A stretch of 64,000 nt of DNA from Roridomyces roridus (taxonomy: Eukaryota; Basidiomycota; Agaricomycetes; Agaricales; Mycenaceae). The notes under the pieces were generated by a model. It was not told the origin of the DNA. It saw only the letters and a program-made list of their open reading frames with translations, and ran no database searches. The translations under genes were made by a program, and so were the position numbers. Within the stretch, counting starts at the first letter, position 1; the number at the start of each line of letters is the position of its first letter. Below, piece by piece: positions 1 to 11,087 of the stretch. The stretch is taken from positions 434,001-498,000 of the forward strand of contig JARKIF010000024.1 of assembly GCA_029378245.1 (NCBI GenBank). The letters run 5' to 3'.

Positions 1-1278
1 GTTCAGCTCGAGTCAGGTTTGTCCCGCTTCTTCCCTCTCTTCGCTGCCATCACCTTGACCCCGCCCTGTGCCTGCCCGTCGTTACCATAGTCCTATGTGA
101 CATTCTAAATGCAATATTTGTCCCCCATCTGCTGGGAATACTGGGCCAAGCTGAAGTTAGATTCACCAGATTACCTTGCAGACCGCAGCAATCCGGTCCA
201 GAACCCCCCTACATTTCTTCGTTTTGGGGGCAACGTAGTTTCAAGGTTACAAAAGAGGAAGCCGACCCCAAGCCGACCCAATCCAAAAAGAAAAGAAAAA
301 AGTCATTTTGGACCGGTTTTCTGGGTAAGCTGGGGGAATCTAACCATATTTCCAAAGGAGCCTTTTCCTGATGGCATAGCCCCGCTTTTCTGGTCTCGCC
401 GCCGTTCTCATGCTTGCTAAGACCTATTCACAAGCTCTGGGCCGGAAAACTGTGTCGACCGCCAGTTGCCATCATCACCCATAGCCGGGAGTCCAAAATA
501 AATCCCATAAATCGCACCGGTGGTGCCGATGAGCCTTAAATCGGCAGCGCCGAAATTGACAGCCGTGAGCTTAGCTTGCTATAAACTGAGATCAACCGAA
601 CCCTGGATGTATTCGAGTGGTTGGCGGACCTCTGGAAAACGTTCACAAGCTCTCAAAGCCCCTCAGAGGCCAGATTACCGCGGAAAACAGGTAAGTTTGC
701 CTTGAGTTTGCCTACCTGTGCCTATCCCCATAGGCAAACCCTGTACCTAGTGTTGGAATCAAGGTGTCCACGTCCTTGACTCGGGAATTGGCAGAAGACC
801 CTCGCAAACGCGCAGGGGATTCATTCGTGTCTACGAGTATTAATACTGTACATGAACTGCTATCTACGGGGCTCGGAAATAATCGGGAAGCAATAAGTCT
901 AGAATAAGTAGGATGAAGGGGCAGGGGCAGGGGAATTATGAGGAGAAGTAGAAAGTACCTGGATACCAGGGCTGCGTGCCCGTGAGCGTCGGACTCAATA
1001 TTCCAACACCTAGGCCCTACACCCCAGCGGAATGCAGTGTTTGGCTTGGGAAGTGCCAGGTGCATAACAACGACTGTGTGTTTAATCCTGTACTGCACGT
1101 TTTCAGCCACACCTATCTGCAACGAGCATGGAGATCCGAGAGACAATCTCAGCAAAATCTCCGCAAAGAAAACAGTTGGAAACATTGACATTGGCAATGA
1201 ATCATGATACATTTTGGTGTAAATTATGAACATCAAAAGGACCATTCTTGCACACATACATCCGAGTCTGGGAAGCCC
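1..1278. other. No gene recognised
   Basis: The open frames here are short, overlap on opposite strands and show no motif, so I support no gene. The stretch lies downstream of the NLR gene that ends at 1279 on the minus strand and may hold its 3' UTR. Confidence 0.4.
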
Positions 1279-4200
1279 CTACCTTTTGGAAGGGGAGAAT
1301 TTGAGTCTGGAAAATAGTTTGAAAATCCTCTTGACAGATCTTTCTGAATCCTTGTCCTTATCCAAAGCATCCTGTGTAGCCTTCAAGTCTTCGGCAGCTT
1401 GGAGAGTATCTGGATGGTCTGCACCTAGGACATCCCTGCGTTTGGCAACAACTTGGAGTTGGAGATTTTCTGCTTCTTGGTGCCGGCTGGTCCTATAAAA
1501 CGTGATAGCAAGATTGGCCATGGCACTCAGTGTGGCAGGGTGGTCATCACCAAGGAGCTTCTGACGCTCTTTGAGGACAGAACTTTCGAGGGGCTCTGCC
1601 TCTCTGTGTCGTCCCAGTTCCCCATACGTGACTGCAAGGTTGGCCATGGCAAGCAGTGTGGCAGGGTGGTCATCACCAAGGAGCTTCCGACGCTCTTTGA
1701 GGACAGAAACTTCGAGGGCTCTGCCTCTCTGTAGCGACCCAGTTCCCCGTACGTGGCTGCAAGGTTGGCCATGGCAAGCAGTGTGGCAGGGTGGTCATCA
1801 CCAAGGAGCTTCTGACGCTCTTTGAGGACAGAAACTTCGAGGGGCTCTGCCTCTCTGTAGCGACCCAGTTTCCCGTACGTGGCTGCCAGGTTGGCCATGG
1901 CTCTCAGGGTGTCAGGATGGTCATCACCAAGGAGTTTCTGACGCTCTTTGAGGACAGAAATTTCGAGGGGCTCTGCCTCTCTGTATCGACCCAGTTGACC
2001 ATATGTGACTGCAAGGTTGGCCATGGCTCTCAGGGTGTCAGGATGGTCATCACCAAGGAGTTTCTGACACTCTTTGAGGACAGAAACTTTGAGGGGCTCT
2101 GCCTCTCTGTACCGACCCAGTTGCCCATATGTAACTGCAAGGTTGGCCATGGCTGTCAGGGTGTCAGGATGGTCATCACCAAGGAGCTTCTGACGCTCTT
2201 TGAGGACAGAACTTTCGAGGGGCTCTGCTTCTCTGTACCGTCCCAGTTCCCCATACGTGACTGCAAGGTTGGCCATGGCAAGCAGTGTGGCAGGGTGGTC
2301 ATCACCAAGGAGCTTCTGACGCTCTTTGAGGACAGAAATTTCGAGGGGCTCTGCTTCTCTGTACCGTCCCAGTTCCCCATACGTGACTGCAAGGTTGGCC
2401 ATGGCAAGCAGTGTGGCAGGGTGGTCATCACCAAGGAGCTTCTGACGCTCTTTGAGGACAGAAATTTCGAGGGGCTCTGCTTCTCTGTACCGTCCCAGTT
2501 CCCCATACGTGACTGCAAGGTTGGCCATGGCAAGCAGTGTGGCAGGGTGGTCATCACCAAGGAGCTTCTGACGCTCTTTGAGGACAGAAATTTCGAGGGG
2601 CTCTGCTTCTCTGTACCGTCCCAGTTGCCCATATGTGGCTGCCAGGTTGGCCATGGCTCTCAGGGTGTCAGGATGGTCATCACCAAGGAGTTTCTGACAC
2701 TCTTTGAGGACAGAAACTTTGAGGGGCTCTGCCTCTCTGTACCGACCCAGTTGCCCATATGTAACTGCAAGGTTGGCCATGGCTGTCAGGGTGTCAGGAT
2801 GGTCATCACCAAGGAGCTTCTGACGCTCTTTGAGGACAGACATTTGGAGGGGCTCTGCCTCTCTGTACCGACCCAGTTGCCCATATGTAACTGCAAGGTT
2901 GGCCATGGCAAGCAGTGTGGCAGGGTGGTCATCACCAAGGAGCTTCTGACGCTCTTTGAGGACAGAACTTTCGAGGGGCTCTGCTTCTCTGTACCGTCCC
3001 AGTTGCCCATATGTGGCTGCAAGGTTGGCCATGGCAAGCAGTGTGGCAGGGTGGTCATCACCAAGGAGCTTCTGACGCTCTTTGAGGACAGAAATTTGGA
3101 GGGTCTCTGCCTCTCTGTATCGACCCAGGTGCCCGTATGTGACTGCAAGGTTGGCCATAGCAAGCAGTGTGGCAGGGTGGTCATCACCAAGGAGCTTCTG
3201 ACGCTCTTTGAGGACAGAACTTTTGAGGGGCTCTGCCTCTCTGTACTGACCCAGTTCCCCATATGTGGCTGCAAGGTTGGCCATGGCACTCAGTGTCTCA
3301 GGGTGGTGCTTTCCTAGCAGCTCCCTCTGTCTCTGCAGATTCAGTTCACACAAGCCCTTTGCTTGCTCAAATTTACCTCCCTCATAATACATCCATGCAT
3401 ATTGGCTCCAGAACTGAGAATTCACAATAGTGAAATCTGGGACAAGCATGTTGACATGAGCAATCATCCTGATCCTCTCCAAATATGCATCAGGGCCAAG
3501 ATCTATTGCCATCCCCACCACATTTGCCACCCATGCCCGTGTTGTTGCCTCATCAGGTAGGGTGCTTGAGCACCACAGATGCACAAGTGGGTGCATATCT
3601 AGCATATCACTGGCTTCCTGGCTCTGAATCAGTGAATATTCCTCAATCTCCGCCACAATATTCCCGAATAATTGCTTTGACCAACTTCCTGAACCTGAGA
3701 CAAAGTTTTGGAGAAATTTCGTGGCTTCCTGAATTGGCCCAGTTTCATTCCCCTCATTGTTCAATATCCACTGTGTGGCATTGGCAAATATTGACTGGGG
3801 AATATTCCTGTGGTGCAATACAGCACAGAACTGTAAAAACTGGGCAGCTACTGGGCTGAGTTCCTCAAAGCTAATCTGCCAGGTTGTATAGACAGTCCAT
3901 TCATAGTCATCAAGAGTTTGATCAGGATGCTGTCGAAGTAACTCTTCCTTGTTCTGCCTGTAGATATGCAGATAATCCAGGAGACATTTGAACTTGGCAA
4001 TATAAGCCCCAGCATGGACAATTGCAAGAGGCAGGCATGAGAGCTCCTGCACATCCTGATTAAGTATAGAATCATAGGTGAAAAACTTGTCACCTACTTG
4101 TACAATGCCCATGGCTAATGTATGGTTTTCATCTGTGCGCTTCTTCACTGCTCTTGCAAGAAGCAGGGAAACAGCGTCTTCTTCATCCAAATCTCCGACC

Positions 4201-5023
4201 TGGCAGTGAGCATCCGGGTTGGCAAGAGCAGCCAGTTGTGGGTTTTCGGGAAGTGACAATGATCTTCCCATGGGTGCATTGTGGGAAAAATGGCCACAAT
4301 TTTAGCTTTGGATTGTCTGCATTGTCGAACAGCAGAGTCCACTTCTTGTGTTTGGAAATAAGCCACTGATGACCGGCTTCTGCTGTTTTTCCAAACCCCT
4401 GAGAAATTGCTATGTTCATGAAGGATGTATTCAGATTATCAGAAGAGCTGGCATTCACAAAGAACTGCCTTGTATCCCTGAAAAAGTTTGTCAATCATCA
4501 GGAACCCTATGTTGACAGTTTCTACTCATTGCATGACTCAAGAAATTTCAACGCCACTTGAGTCTTCCCAGAGCCACCCAGACCATGGAGGACAAAAATC
4601 CTTCTCTTCTTGGGTTCTTGGGAAAAGTACTGTTGCATCTTGTCAAGAATTTCTTGTCGGCCCTGGAAGATCTGAGATGCTGGCGGACATCTGACAAGTG
4701 CCAGAGCAGTGTGGCATTCTTCCCGTGCTGTGATATTCGGTTGTGCTCCCAATATATAGATGAGGTACCTACTGATGAGTTCAATTTGACCTTGCTGTCT
4801 TTGTTCTTGCCCAGGTGCATAAACACTGTGTACAGTGAGATCTGGGTCTGCATCAGAGCCACTAGGAATTTACTTCAAGTTGGTGATCCTCAGGGTCCCT
4901 CCTTCACCACGACCTCCATCTCCTCCATGTTGGTCACCTGCCCCACCAGGACCACCGGCGCCACCTGAAAGCTAGGTCAGTACTGACCCCCATCACAAGA
5001 CTTGGGTCATGTTCACTTGCCAT
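1279..5023 (-). CDS. NB-ARC/TPR NLR-like protein, frameshifted
   Basis: Fungal NLR (STAND ATPase) thought to sense non-self through its repeats. A 7-nt first exon starts at 5023, followed by a Gly-rich N-terminus. Likely introns are 4965-5016, one near 4853-4905, 4478-4525 and a 42-nt one at 4056-4097. Motifs in order: P-loop GLGGSGKTQ (near 4555), Walker B-like LLFDNAD, GKIIVTSR, LPLA, MHPLVH, then about 15 42-residue TPR units ending in a basic tail. Two single-base indels break the frame: TTTT at 4243-4246 (one base too many between VTSR and NPQLAALA) and GGG at 1716-1718 (GGGG in sister repeats). Correcting both gives one continuous protein. They may be assembly errors or real decay. The NLR class is secure from its motifs; the ligand is unknown. 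The N-terminal domain is short and has no recognised effector fold. Confidence 0.85.
1395..3310 (-). repeat. Tandem 126-bp TPR-coding repeat array
   Basis: About 15 head-to-tail units of 126 bp (42 codons), each carrying MANLA, YGxLGRYREAEPL, SVLKERQKLLGDDHP and TL motifs. Most units differ from each other at only a few bases, while the last one or two at the 3' end (MANLAITFYRTSRHQEAE) are diverged. This is the kinesin-light-chain/TPR_10 type. The identity also creates a 508-aa open frame on the opposite strand, which is a shadow. Confidence 0.95.
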
Positions 5024-5959
5024 AGATATGGAAATGTGTCCCTCTCTCCATTTCAGCAGTTTCTAGAGACATTGAAGAAGGTGTGGTGCAGGTGAGAGGA
5101 TAAGAGAGGTCCTGACGTGGCAGAGGCACTATATATGGGTTTGACAGACACTGCCCTGGGTTGTACTTGGCAACCAGAAGTTGATCATCAATGAGTCACT
5201 TGTCGCGAACTCCTCGGATCAGTGACGCGAAACCACCACGGACTCTGGAGGAGCCTGTTCCCTGCCTGCATTGTTTGCATGATTGCTATTTGGTTAAAAT
5301 TGGGTGTGTTTCTGGGAGTTCCAGGTGTGCTTGACCTATTTCCATGAATCTGACTGGAGCTGTCCTATCCAAGATCAGGCAAACCAGATAGACCAGACTT
5401 CCAGTCGAAGCAGAAACGACTGCTTCCTTGCCGACTATTACCATAAATCATCAGGGACAACGTCGCGAGAGCAATAGGTTCGATCCCTGGGCTCGCAATG
5501 TACTCTGTGTTCCTTCTCACAATTTTTTTTAGTCCGGATCAACTTGTTCGCCGTCCAGTATCTTCCTTGATTAACCTCGCTGTGCAATATGGCGACCTGT
5601 ATACAAAGGCCCAAGAGCAGAGAAAATCAGCTATTCGTCTACATCATCTACACAAGAACTTTCATGACATCGACCCAAGATCATCTTCCCCTTCGTGTTG
5701 GCACCGCAGGTCGACTCCGCGCTGGTGACATAAAGTGCCAGGCACGAAAAACGTTCTCTTTTATAGGTCCGTAAAATGTTTCCACTTTGCGAGTCGTTTC
5801 ATCTCAATCTTGTCTGAACCGAACAAGAATCGAACTCATTTTGCATCAGCCCCTGTCCGGTGTGCGGGTAACTGGCGAGTAACCGAAACATGTACACGGA
5901 TGCAAATGATGTGAATCCGCCGGCTACTCACCGTGACCGAGCCCGACATCCTCCAATCC
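5024..5959. other. Divergent intergenic region, no gene recognised
   Basis: This region separates the divergently transcribed NLR (minus) and the oxidoreductase (plus) and presumably holds both promoters. A pol III B-box-like string, GGTTCGATCCC, lies near 5475-5490, but no matching acceptor stem could be found, so no tRNA is called. Confidence 0.4.
5129..5140 (-). promoter_or_regulatory. Possible TATA box of the NLR gene
   Basis: The minus strand reads CCCATATATAG about 110 bp upstream of the NLR start codon at 5023, a reasonable TATA distance. This is inferred from position only. Confidence 0.3.
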
Positions 5960-7527
5960 ATGGCCCCCATCCGCAACGCCCGCGTTCTATTCAACTCGCA
6001 CCCCGAAGGTGGGTCGTCCGTCGACTGTCGATCAACAGAATCCATCCAGACAACCCCGATTCCCAGGTTACCCCGTCCCAGGCGAGACGACGGTCTACGA
6101 TGCCACGCCCACGATCGACGTCGACAATGTCCCGTTGAATGGCGGATTCCTGGTCAAGACACTCGTCGTATCGGTCGACCCGTACTTCCGCGGCCGAATG
6201 CGCAAGCCCGATCCGAAATCGTATGCGGCGTATGCGGTACGTCTCCGTCTCCGTCTCACGCCCCAAAAGTTCCCTCCGTGCTCATGGATAGGATAGGCCG
6301 GATTCGCTCTGGGCGAGCCGTAAGTCCACTGCTCAAACCTGCGGCGGTGTCTCACCTCTACCACAGGCTCTACGGCTACGGCATCGCCAAAGTCCTCCGC
6401 TCCGAAACTCCCGACGTCGAAGTGGGGAAGTACATCTACGGTCCCAACATCAGTACGTCTCTCTCTCTCTTTTCACTCGCCGTTAATCAACCTCGGCGGA
6501 TCATCAGTGCACCAAGAATACACCGTCTACCCCGGTCTTGGAACAACTCTACGCCTGATCGAGAAACACCCCGACCTCCCGTGGACGGCATACGTCGGCG
6601 CTGCGGGGATGCCCGGTATGTACTCAACGATTCCGCTTGCGTGTGTTGAGTTTTGGTCAAGGAAAGACCGCATGGTTCGCGTGGCAGGAATTTTCCGACG
6701 CCAAGGCCGTGCGTTTCCTCCCCTGCCTTGTTGTCTAGTTTACAGGACATATTCGTAGGGTCAAATCGCATTCGTAACTACTGGCGCCGGCCCTGTGGGA
6801 TCGTACGTCGTCTAACCCCTCTCATTTACCCCAAATTACTCACTGAATTTCCAGGATGGTCATCCAACTCGCCAAAGCAGCTGGCATGAAAGTCATCGCG
6901 TCCGCCGGCTCCGAGGAGAAAGTCCAATTCATGAAATCCATCGGCGTTGACGTGCCGTTCAACTACAAGACGACGGATACTCGGGAAGTGTTGGCAAAGG
7001 AGGGGCCGATTGACATGTACGTTCTTCTCCTCTTTTATTTATCGTGGTATGAAAGTCGCGACCTATTAGATTCTGGGATAATGTCGGCGGCGAGATCCTC
7101 GATGCCGCGCTCGAGTTCTCGGCCGTCTATGGGCGGTTCATCGTACGTCCTCTTCTTCCATAGCTCCTACCTAGCGGCTCAATCCACATGATAGTTGTGC
7201 GGCAGCATCGCGGGGTACAATCAACCTCACGTCCCCATCAAGGTTCGCTCTTCTCTCTCTCTTTTCTTCTCCCACCTCATCTAGACATGACAGAACACCC
7301 CCCTCATCGCCGTCCGTTCCCTCCATCTCCACGGCATCCTCGTCTTCCGCCTCGAGCACAAATACGACAAGGCCTTTTACGCTACCATTCCCGAGAAACT
7401 CGCCTCGGGTGAGATCAAGTACAGCGAGGAGGTCGTGCGCGGGCTTGAGGGTGTTGGGGATTTGATTCTCCGGGTGCAGAAGGGGGAGAATAAGGCCAAG
7501 GCGGTGGTGGTTGTCGCGGATGAATAG
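5960..7527 (+). CDS. MDR-family NADP-dependent oxidoreductase
   Basis: Zinc-independent medium-chain dehydrogenase/reductase resembling leukotriene B4 12-hydroxydehydrogenase or prostaglandin reductase-type enzymes, which reduce alkenals and ketones with NADPH in the cytosol. About 340 residues, a normal length, assembled from 11 exons. Likely introns include 6009-6066, 6237-6296, 6320-6366, 6453-6507 and further ones up to about 7288. In order the protein shows DPYFRGRM near the N-terminus, GAAGMPGKTA, the nucleotide-binding stretch TTGAGPVGS, then IQLAKAAGMKVIASAGS, and the late motif YWDNVGGE-like (here FWDNVGGE). It ends VVVVADE. All joins keep frame and I see no damage. The start is the ATG giving MAPIRNARVLFNS. 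Substrate is not predictable from the sequence. Confidence 0.9.
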
Positions 7528-7674
7528 TGTGGATAGTAAATGGAAGATAGCAACATGCATAAATTGTCGGTAGTGCAAGTTAAGGAGGAAGAAAAATAAC
7601 GAGTGGCTATTGAAGTAGAATTTCAATATCTGGAATGCATGCAGAGCACGGATGAAGAACGAGAAAGCAAAAAG

Positions 7675-7760
7675 GGACCCAACCGCGATTCGAACGCGGG
7701 GCCACACCCAAAGTATGAATTCATCCCTAAGGGTGTATCATACCTCTAGACCATTGGGTC
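7675..7760 (-). tRNA. tRNA-Pro(AGG) with a 14-nt intron
   Basis: On the minus strand the 7-bp acceptor stem GACCCAA/TTGGGTC closes perfectly. The D-arm TGGTCTAGAGGTATGAT is the standard eukaryotic tRNA-Pro form. The anticodon stem CACCC/GGGTG encloses TTAGGG, and a 14-nt insert sits one base 3' of the AGG anticodon, the canonical tRNA intron site. The T-arm contains GTTCGAATC. It lies about 150 bp downstream of the oxidoreductase. Confidence 0.92.
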
Positions 7761-7897
7761 GGGCCGAAAGGGGTTGCGGGAAGGCGGCTGCCACACAGGC
7801 CCATGATAGCCCTATTGACATTTCTCAATCGGCGTCTTTGGTGCCCGGAATCACGGGACGGAATTCATCTCTCTTCTCTCCCATCTTGTCCGCACCG

Positions 7898-8195
7898 ATG
7901 AATCTGCTCCAACTCCCCGCAGAAGTTCTCTGCTTCACGCTCGCTGAACACTGCGACGTCTCCACCGTGGTCTCCGCTGCCCAAGTGCGTACATGCCATT
8001 CACGCCGTTGTACATCGTTCAACACGTCCTCCTCCAAGACCTGTAGAGCTTTGCATGTCCTTGCATTCAGCAAAACCGTGTGGCTAGGTCTCGTAGAAGA
8101 TCTCAAACAGAGATTCATCGTCGATACCACCCAGTGCCTGCCATGCTCCGAGTCTTTCAGGGAACTGTCGGTCAAGGACTTGATAAAGCTGTGAG
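7898..8195 (+). pseudogene. F-box gene, 5' part (interrupted)
   Basis: N-terminal portion of a basidiomycete F-box protein, expected to act as a substrate adaptor of an SCF ubiquitin ligase. Exon 1 gives MNLLQLPAEVLCFTLAEHCD, a clear F-box start. A 54-nt intron (about 7985-8038) joins AAQ to TCRALHVLAFSKTVWLG and a helical stretch ending SVKDLIKL. The frame then stops at TGA. The expected continuation (VTGPETWSAP...) reappears only at about 9755, so the gene appears split by about 1.5 kb. The downstream part is listed separately. It could alternatively be an unusually long intron, but no splice pair of correct phase was found. Confidence 0.7.
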
Positions 8196-9750
8196 GCCGA
8201 CGAGCGGCACGGCCCGCTACCAATTTCTCGATATGTATACTCAAGAAGACTTAGAATGTACAGTTGAATGCCTGACCCAAGATTATTCACTCGCCACTCA
8301 TCACGAACATCAGCACGCTGTGCAGTCAGGGGGGTCAATTGCTCGGTGGAATAATATGTGGCCGCCAGTGAGAGAATGTAGTTTAGTCCAATCACCGGCG
8401 AGTATGACATTGTGCGCAGGTCCCTCATGGTGGAATTATCGGAAATTCCCAATGTAGTGCAGAGTAGCTATTGACATGAGGGCAGGTTTTCAATGGCTCT
8501 CAATGGGAAAAAGTGCACAACAGAAACGGAAGGCCTGACACTTGTTCTTCAATTGGATACATATTCGTAGTTCAAAATGTTTCCCAAGTACGAACACCAG
8601 AGACAGGGAGCCAGATGCGGCAAACTTTCAATGTGCATTTTCTGGTGGTCTGCAGCATCAGGCGCAATCTTGAGAACAGCCTTTGCCGTACCAGAAGCCA
8701 AAGTGGATTGCTCTGATATCGGGCGGCGTACAACCCGAGAGCGGTCATTCACAGACACAGTGTACTCAGTACATGCACCTGTCGTGGTGGCGAAGTGTGT
8801 GGCGACACCGGGTTAGATTCAGACCAGCATGGGGGATAGAAGGCAATTCCAAAGATATTTGTATTGTACCCAAGTCAGAATGAAAGAAGGATATAGGTGA
8901 TCAAGTAACATGGTGTCCAAGTAAGATATCCAGCAATATGTTCACAGAAGGCAATGAATTCAAAGAGGCAGAACTGGGGCAGCTGACGAGCTTGGGCGCC
9001 ATAGGTTCGCGACACACACAGCCGCGTTCGGGAGATTCAAGGTAGAATTGTGAGCGTGGGTGCGACGTGGTAAGCATAGTACGTACTTTGTGAAAGGAGA
9101 GCGTCAACAGCGTTCACAGTGTCGACACCCATCGCATCCGAGAACCAGACACTGGAAGTGAGAATAAATTACTGATGGGACTGTAGAAAGGAGGACACCT
9201 CTGGCCATCGTCCCGGGTGTTCCGTGCTCGACCATAGGTTGAAGGACACATCAGGCAGTGTTTGCCGACAGAAAGACACCCAGTTGCGTCCCAGAACAAG
9301 ATAGCAAGACAGTTCAGGGTGTCCGCAGAAGGAAGAGTCAGGATGCCCGAAGCCACGGATTGGGGAGCAGCGACACCGGAGCTGAGAATCCATTCGAGAG
9401 CAACCAGAGATTCGCTGGAGGACAGATTGAAATTCAAGTATCGAGAGTGACTGGCCGAAGAGAGTCGCAGTGGAAGGCATTGTGAAGATGGGAGCAGGAA
9501 GCAAGAGAGTCTCGACGGTAAACGGTGGGAAACAGACGTCAAGGTGGAGCCACTGGAGCTGATCCGGGACAAGGATGATGCCGACCGACGGCAACGGATA
9601 GAGGCGTCAGAGGAATTATGCGTTGCAACAGAGGAAATGCGGAGCGATAGGTGCTGACGCAAAAAATGCTGACCAAAAATGGAGCATGCTGCCAAAACGA
9701 AAAATCAGGCGCCCTAAGACCCTTACCTAACGGTAGCGGGAATAAATATC
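8196..9750. other. About 1.5-kb interruption of the F-box gene
   Basis: This sequence lies between two parts of one F-box reading frame. It carries several minus-strand open frames (8084-8452, 8549-8758, 9114-9695, 9169-9594) with Ser/Leu-rich translations, but none shows a motif I can name and no two join cleanly. A 9-bp inverted pair, CCCGCTACC at 8213-8221 and GGTAGCGGG at 9732-9740, lies close to the presumed edges. No target-site duplication was seen. It may be a decayed mobile element or an inserted fragment of another gene. Confidence 0.4.
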
Positions 9751-11060
9751 GTCAAGTCCCATGTCACAGGCCCGGAGACGTGGAGCGCCCCCACGGACGG
9801 CACCTCTGCATCCTCCGAGTCGCTTACACTGCAGGTCCGCAAGGAAACCACACTCCATCCCGCCATCCGGAAGGGCGACGATATCATGCACTGAGAAAAC
9901 CAGGCCAAGCTACTCCCCGACGGCTCTCACGTCCTATTTAACAACTGGAACTCCTTCGAATGCTGGAACGTCGCTGAAGACCGGCTAGTCTGGACGTTTG
10001 AGCCGACGGTCGATTCGGCGTGGATTTATGCGTTCGCGGTGGAGCAGGACCCCGAGTTGGATCGCTGCATCACCCTCGTGATGTGTCTTCGAACCTACGA
10101 GCATGGGGTCGATGGACCCCACGAAAAGTACGTTCACTCTCTCAATCTCTCAAGGACGACCTCTTATTGTGCGCAGCTACGTCGAAATTGCCACGGTTGA
10201 GCTTGAAACTGGCGGTCGCGAGACTTGGATGGCGGCTCGTGTCCCCGACTCGCTCCACGACGACCCATACCACCAGGTCTTGGTCTCTGGACAGATCGCT
10301 TGTGTGCATTTCATGGGTGAAGACAAGTTTATGTTCATCAATTATATACAGCAGAGGGCGTTCATCCTGGAGACCCAGGCAAGTCCAACTTCCTCCGGGG
10401 AGGAGACAGATTGATTTACTTGCATAGGGTGCGCTCTCCCAAATTGCATTAGTCCCCGGGTTCGCTCTTCTGCAGAAGATCTCTGCTCAAGGGGAGCAGG
10501 AACTCCACTTCCTCCCCCTCGACAAGATGCTCGCATCCTTTGCCGGCGCCCTCCACGCGCAGGGGCAGTATGTGCCCGTCAGCGAAGAGCAAATCAGCGA
10601 ATGCAAGCTCACCGAGCGGCTCCACTCGCACCGCTCGAACGTCCGGATCTCGGGTGAAACCGCACCGCGGTATTGTAACCGGATGGCCGTACATGAGAGC
10701 CCCGTGCGCCGTGGGACGTATCGCCTCTGGATATACAACACCCACGATTACGACGCGACCTTGTCCAGCTACGAGTTTACCCTAGAAACCCCCGAGTCGT
10801 ATCCGACCCAATTCCGCCTCCGCGGCCGTGTACCCGCGCAGCCGAATTTCAACTTTCAAACCATCTCGTACTCGGGACACTCCCAAGTGTTTGATGCGAC
10901 GCCGGGCGAGCGGAGTCACAAGATTATCGGCCCAGCCATGGGTTGTGTGGGCGTTCTGGATTTGCCTGAGGATGTTGGGAACGAGATCGATGTGGCTGCG
11001 TATTCTGGGGCAATTACTTTCTCGACAAATAATACCCTTGTCATTCGGTACTACAAATGA
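9739..11060 (+). pseudogene. F-box gene, 3' part, with in-frame stop
   Basis: C-terminal beta-propeller-like half of the F-box protein begun at 7898. The frame reads VTGPETWSAP, LTLQVRKETTLHP, then GDDIMH, a TGA at about 9895, and continues in the same frame as ENQAKLLPDGSHVLFNNW and DRLVWTFEP. A GT-AG intron of about 60 nt follows HEN near 10130. A second intron, 10379-10427, has a GC donor (CAG|GCAAGT) and joins LETQ to GALSQIALVPG. The last exon runs to LVIRYYK at 11060. The nonsense codon plus the upstream interruption argue for a pseudogene, although the rest of the frame is well preserved and decay may be recent. The region 10428-11060 could still be annotated as a short independent gene. 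Confidence 0.7.
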
Positions 11061-11087
11061 AATGCTTTTCAGTGTGTAGGAATCGAA

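Noticed and set aside
1791..3317. 508-codon open frame on the plus strand
   Set aside because: It is the antisense shadow of the 126-bp TPR repeats; a stop-free phase repeats with the unit length (42 codons).
5470..5500. B-box-like GGTTCGATCCC as a possible tRNA
   Set aside because: T-stem does not pair and no 5' acceptor partner lies within 120 bp.
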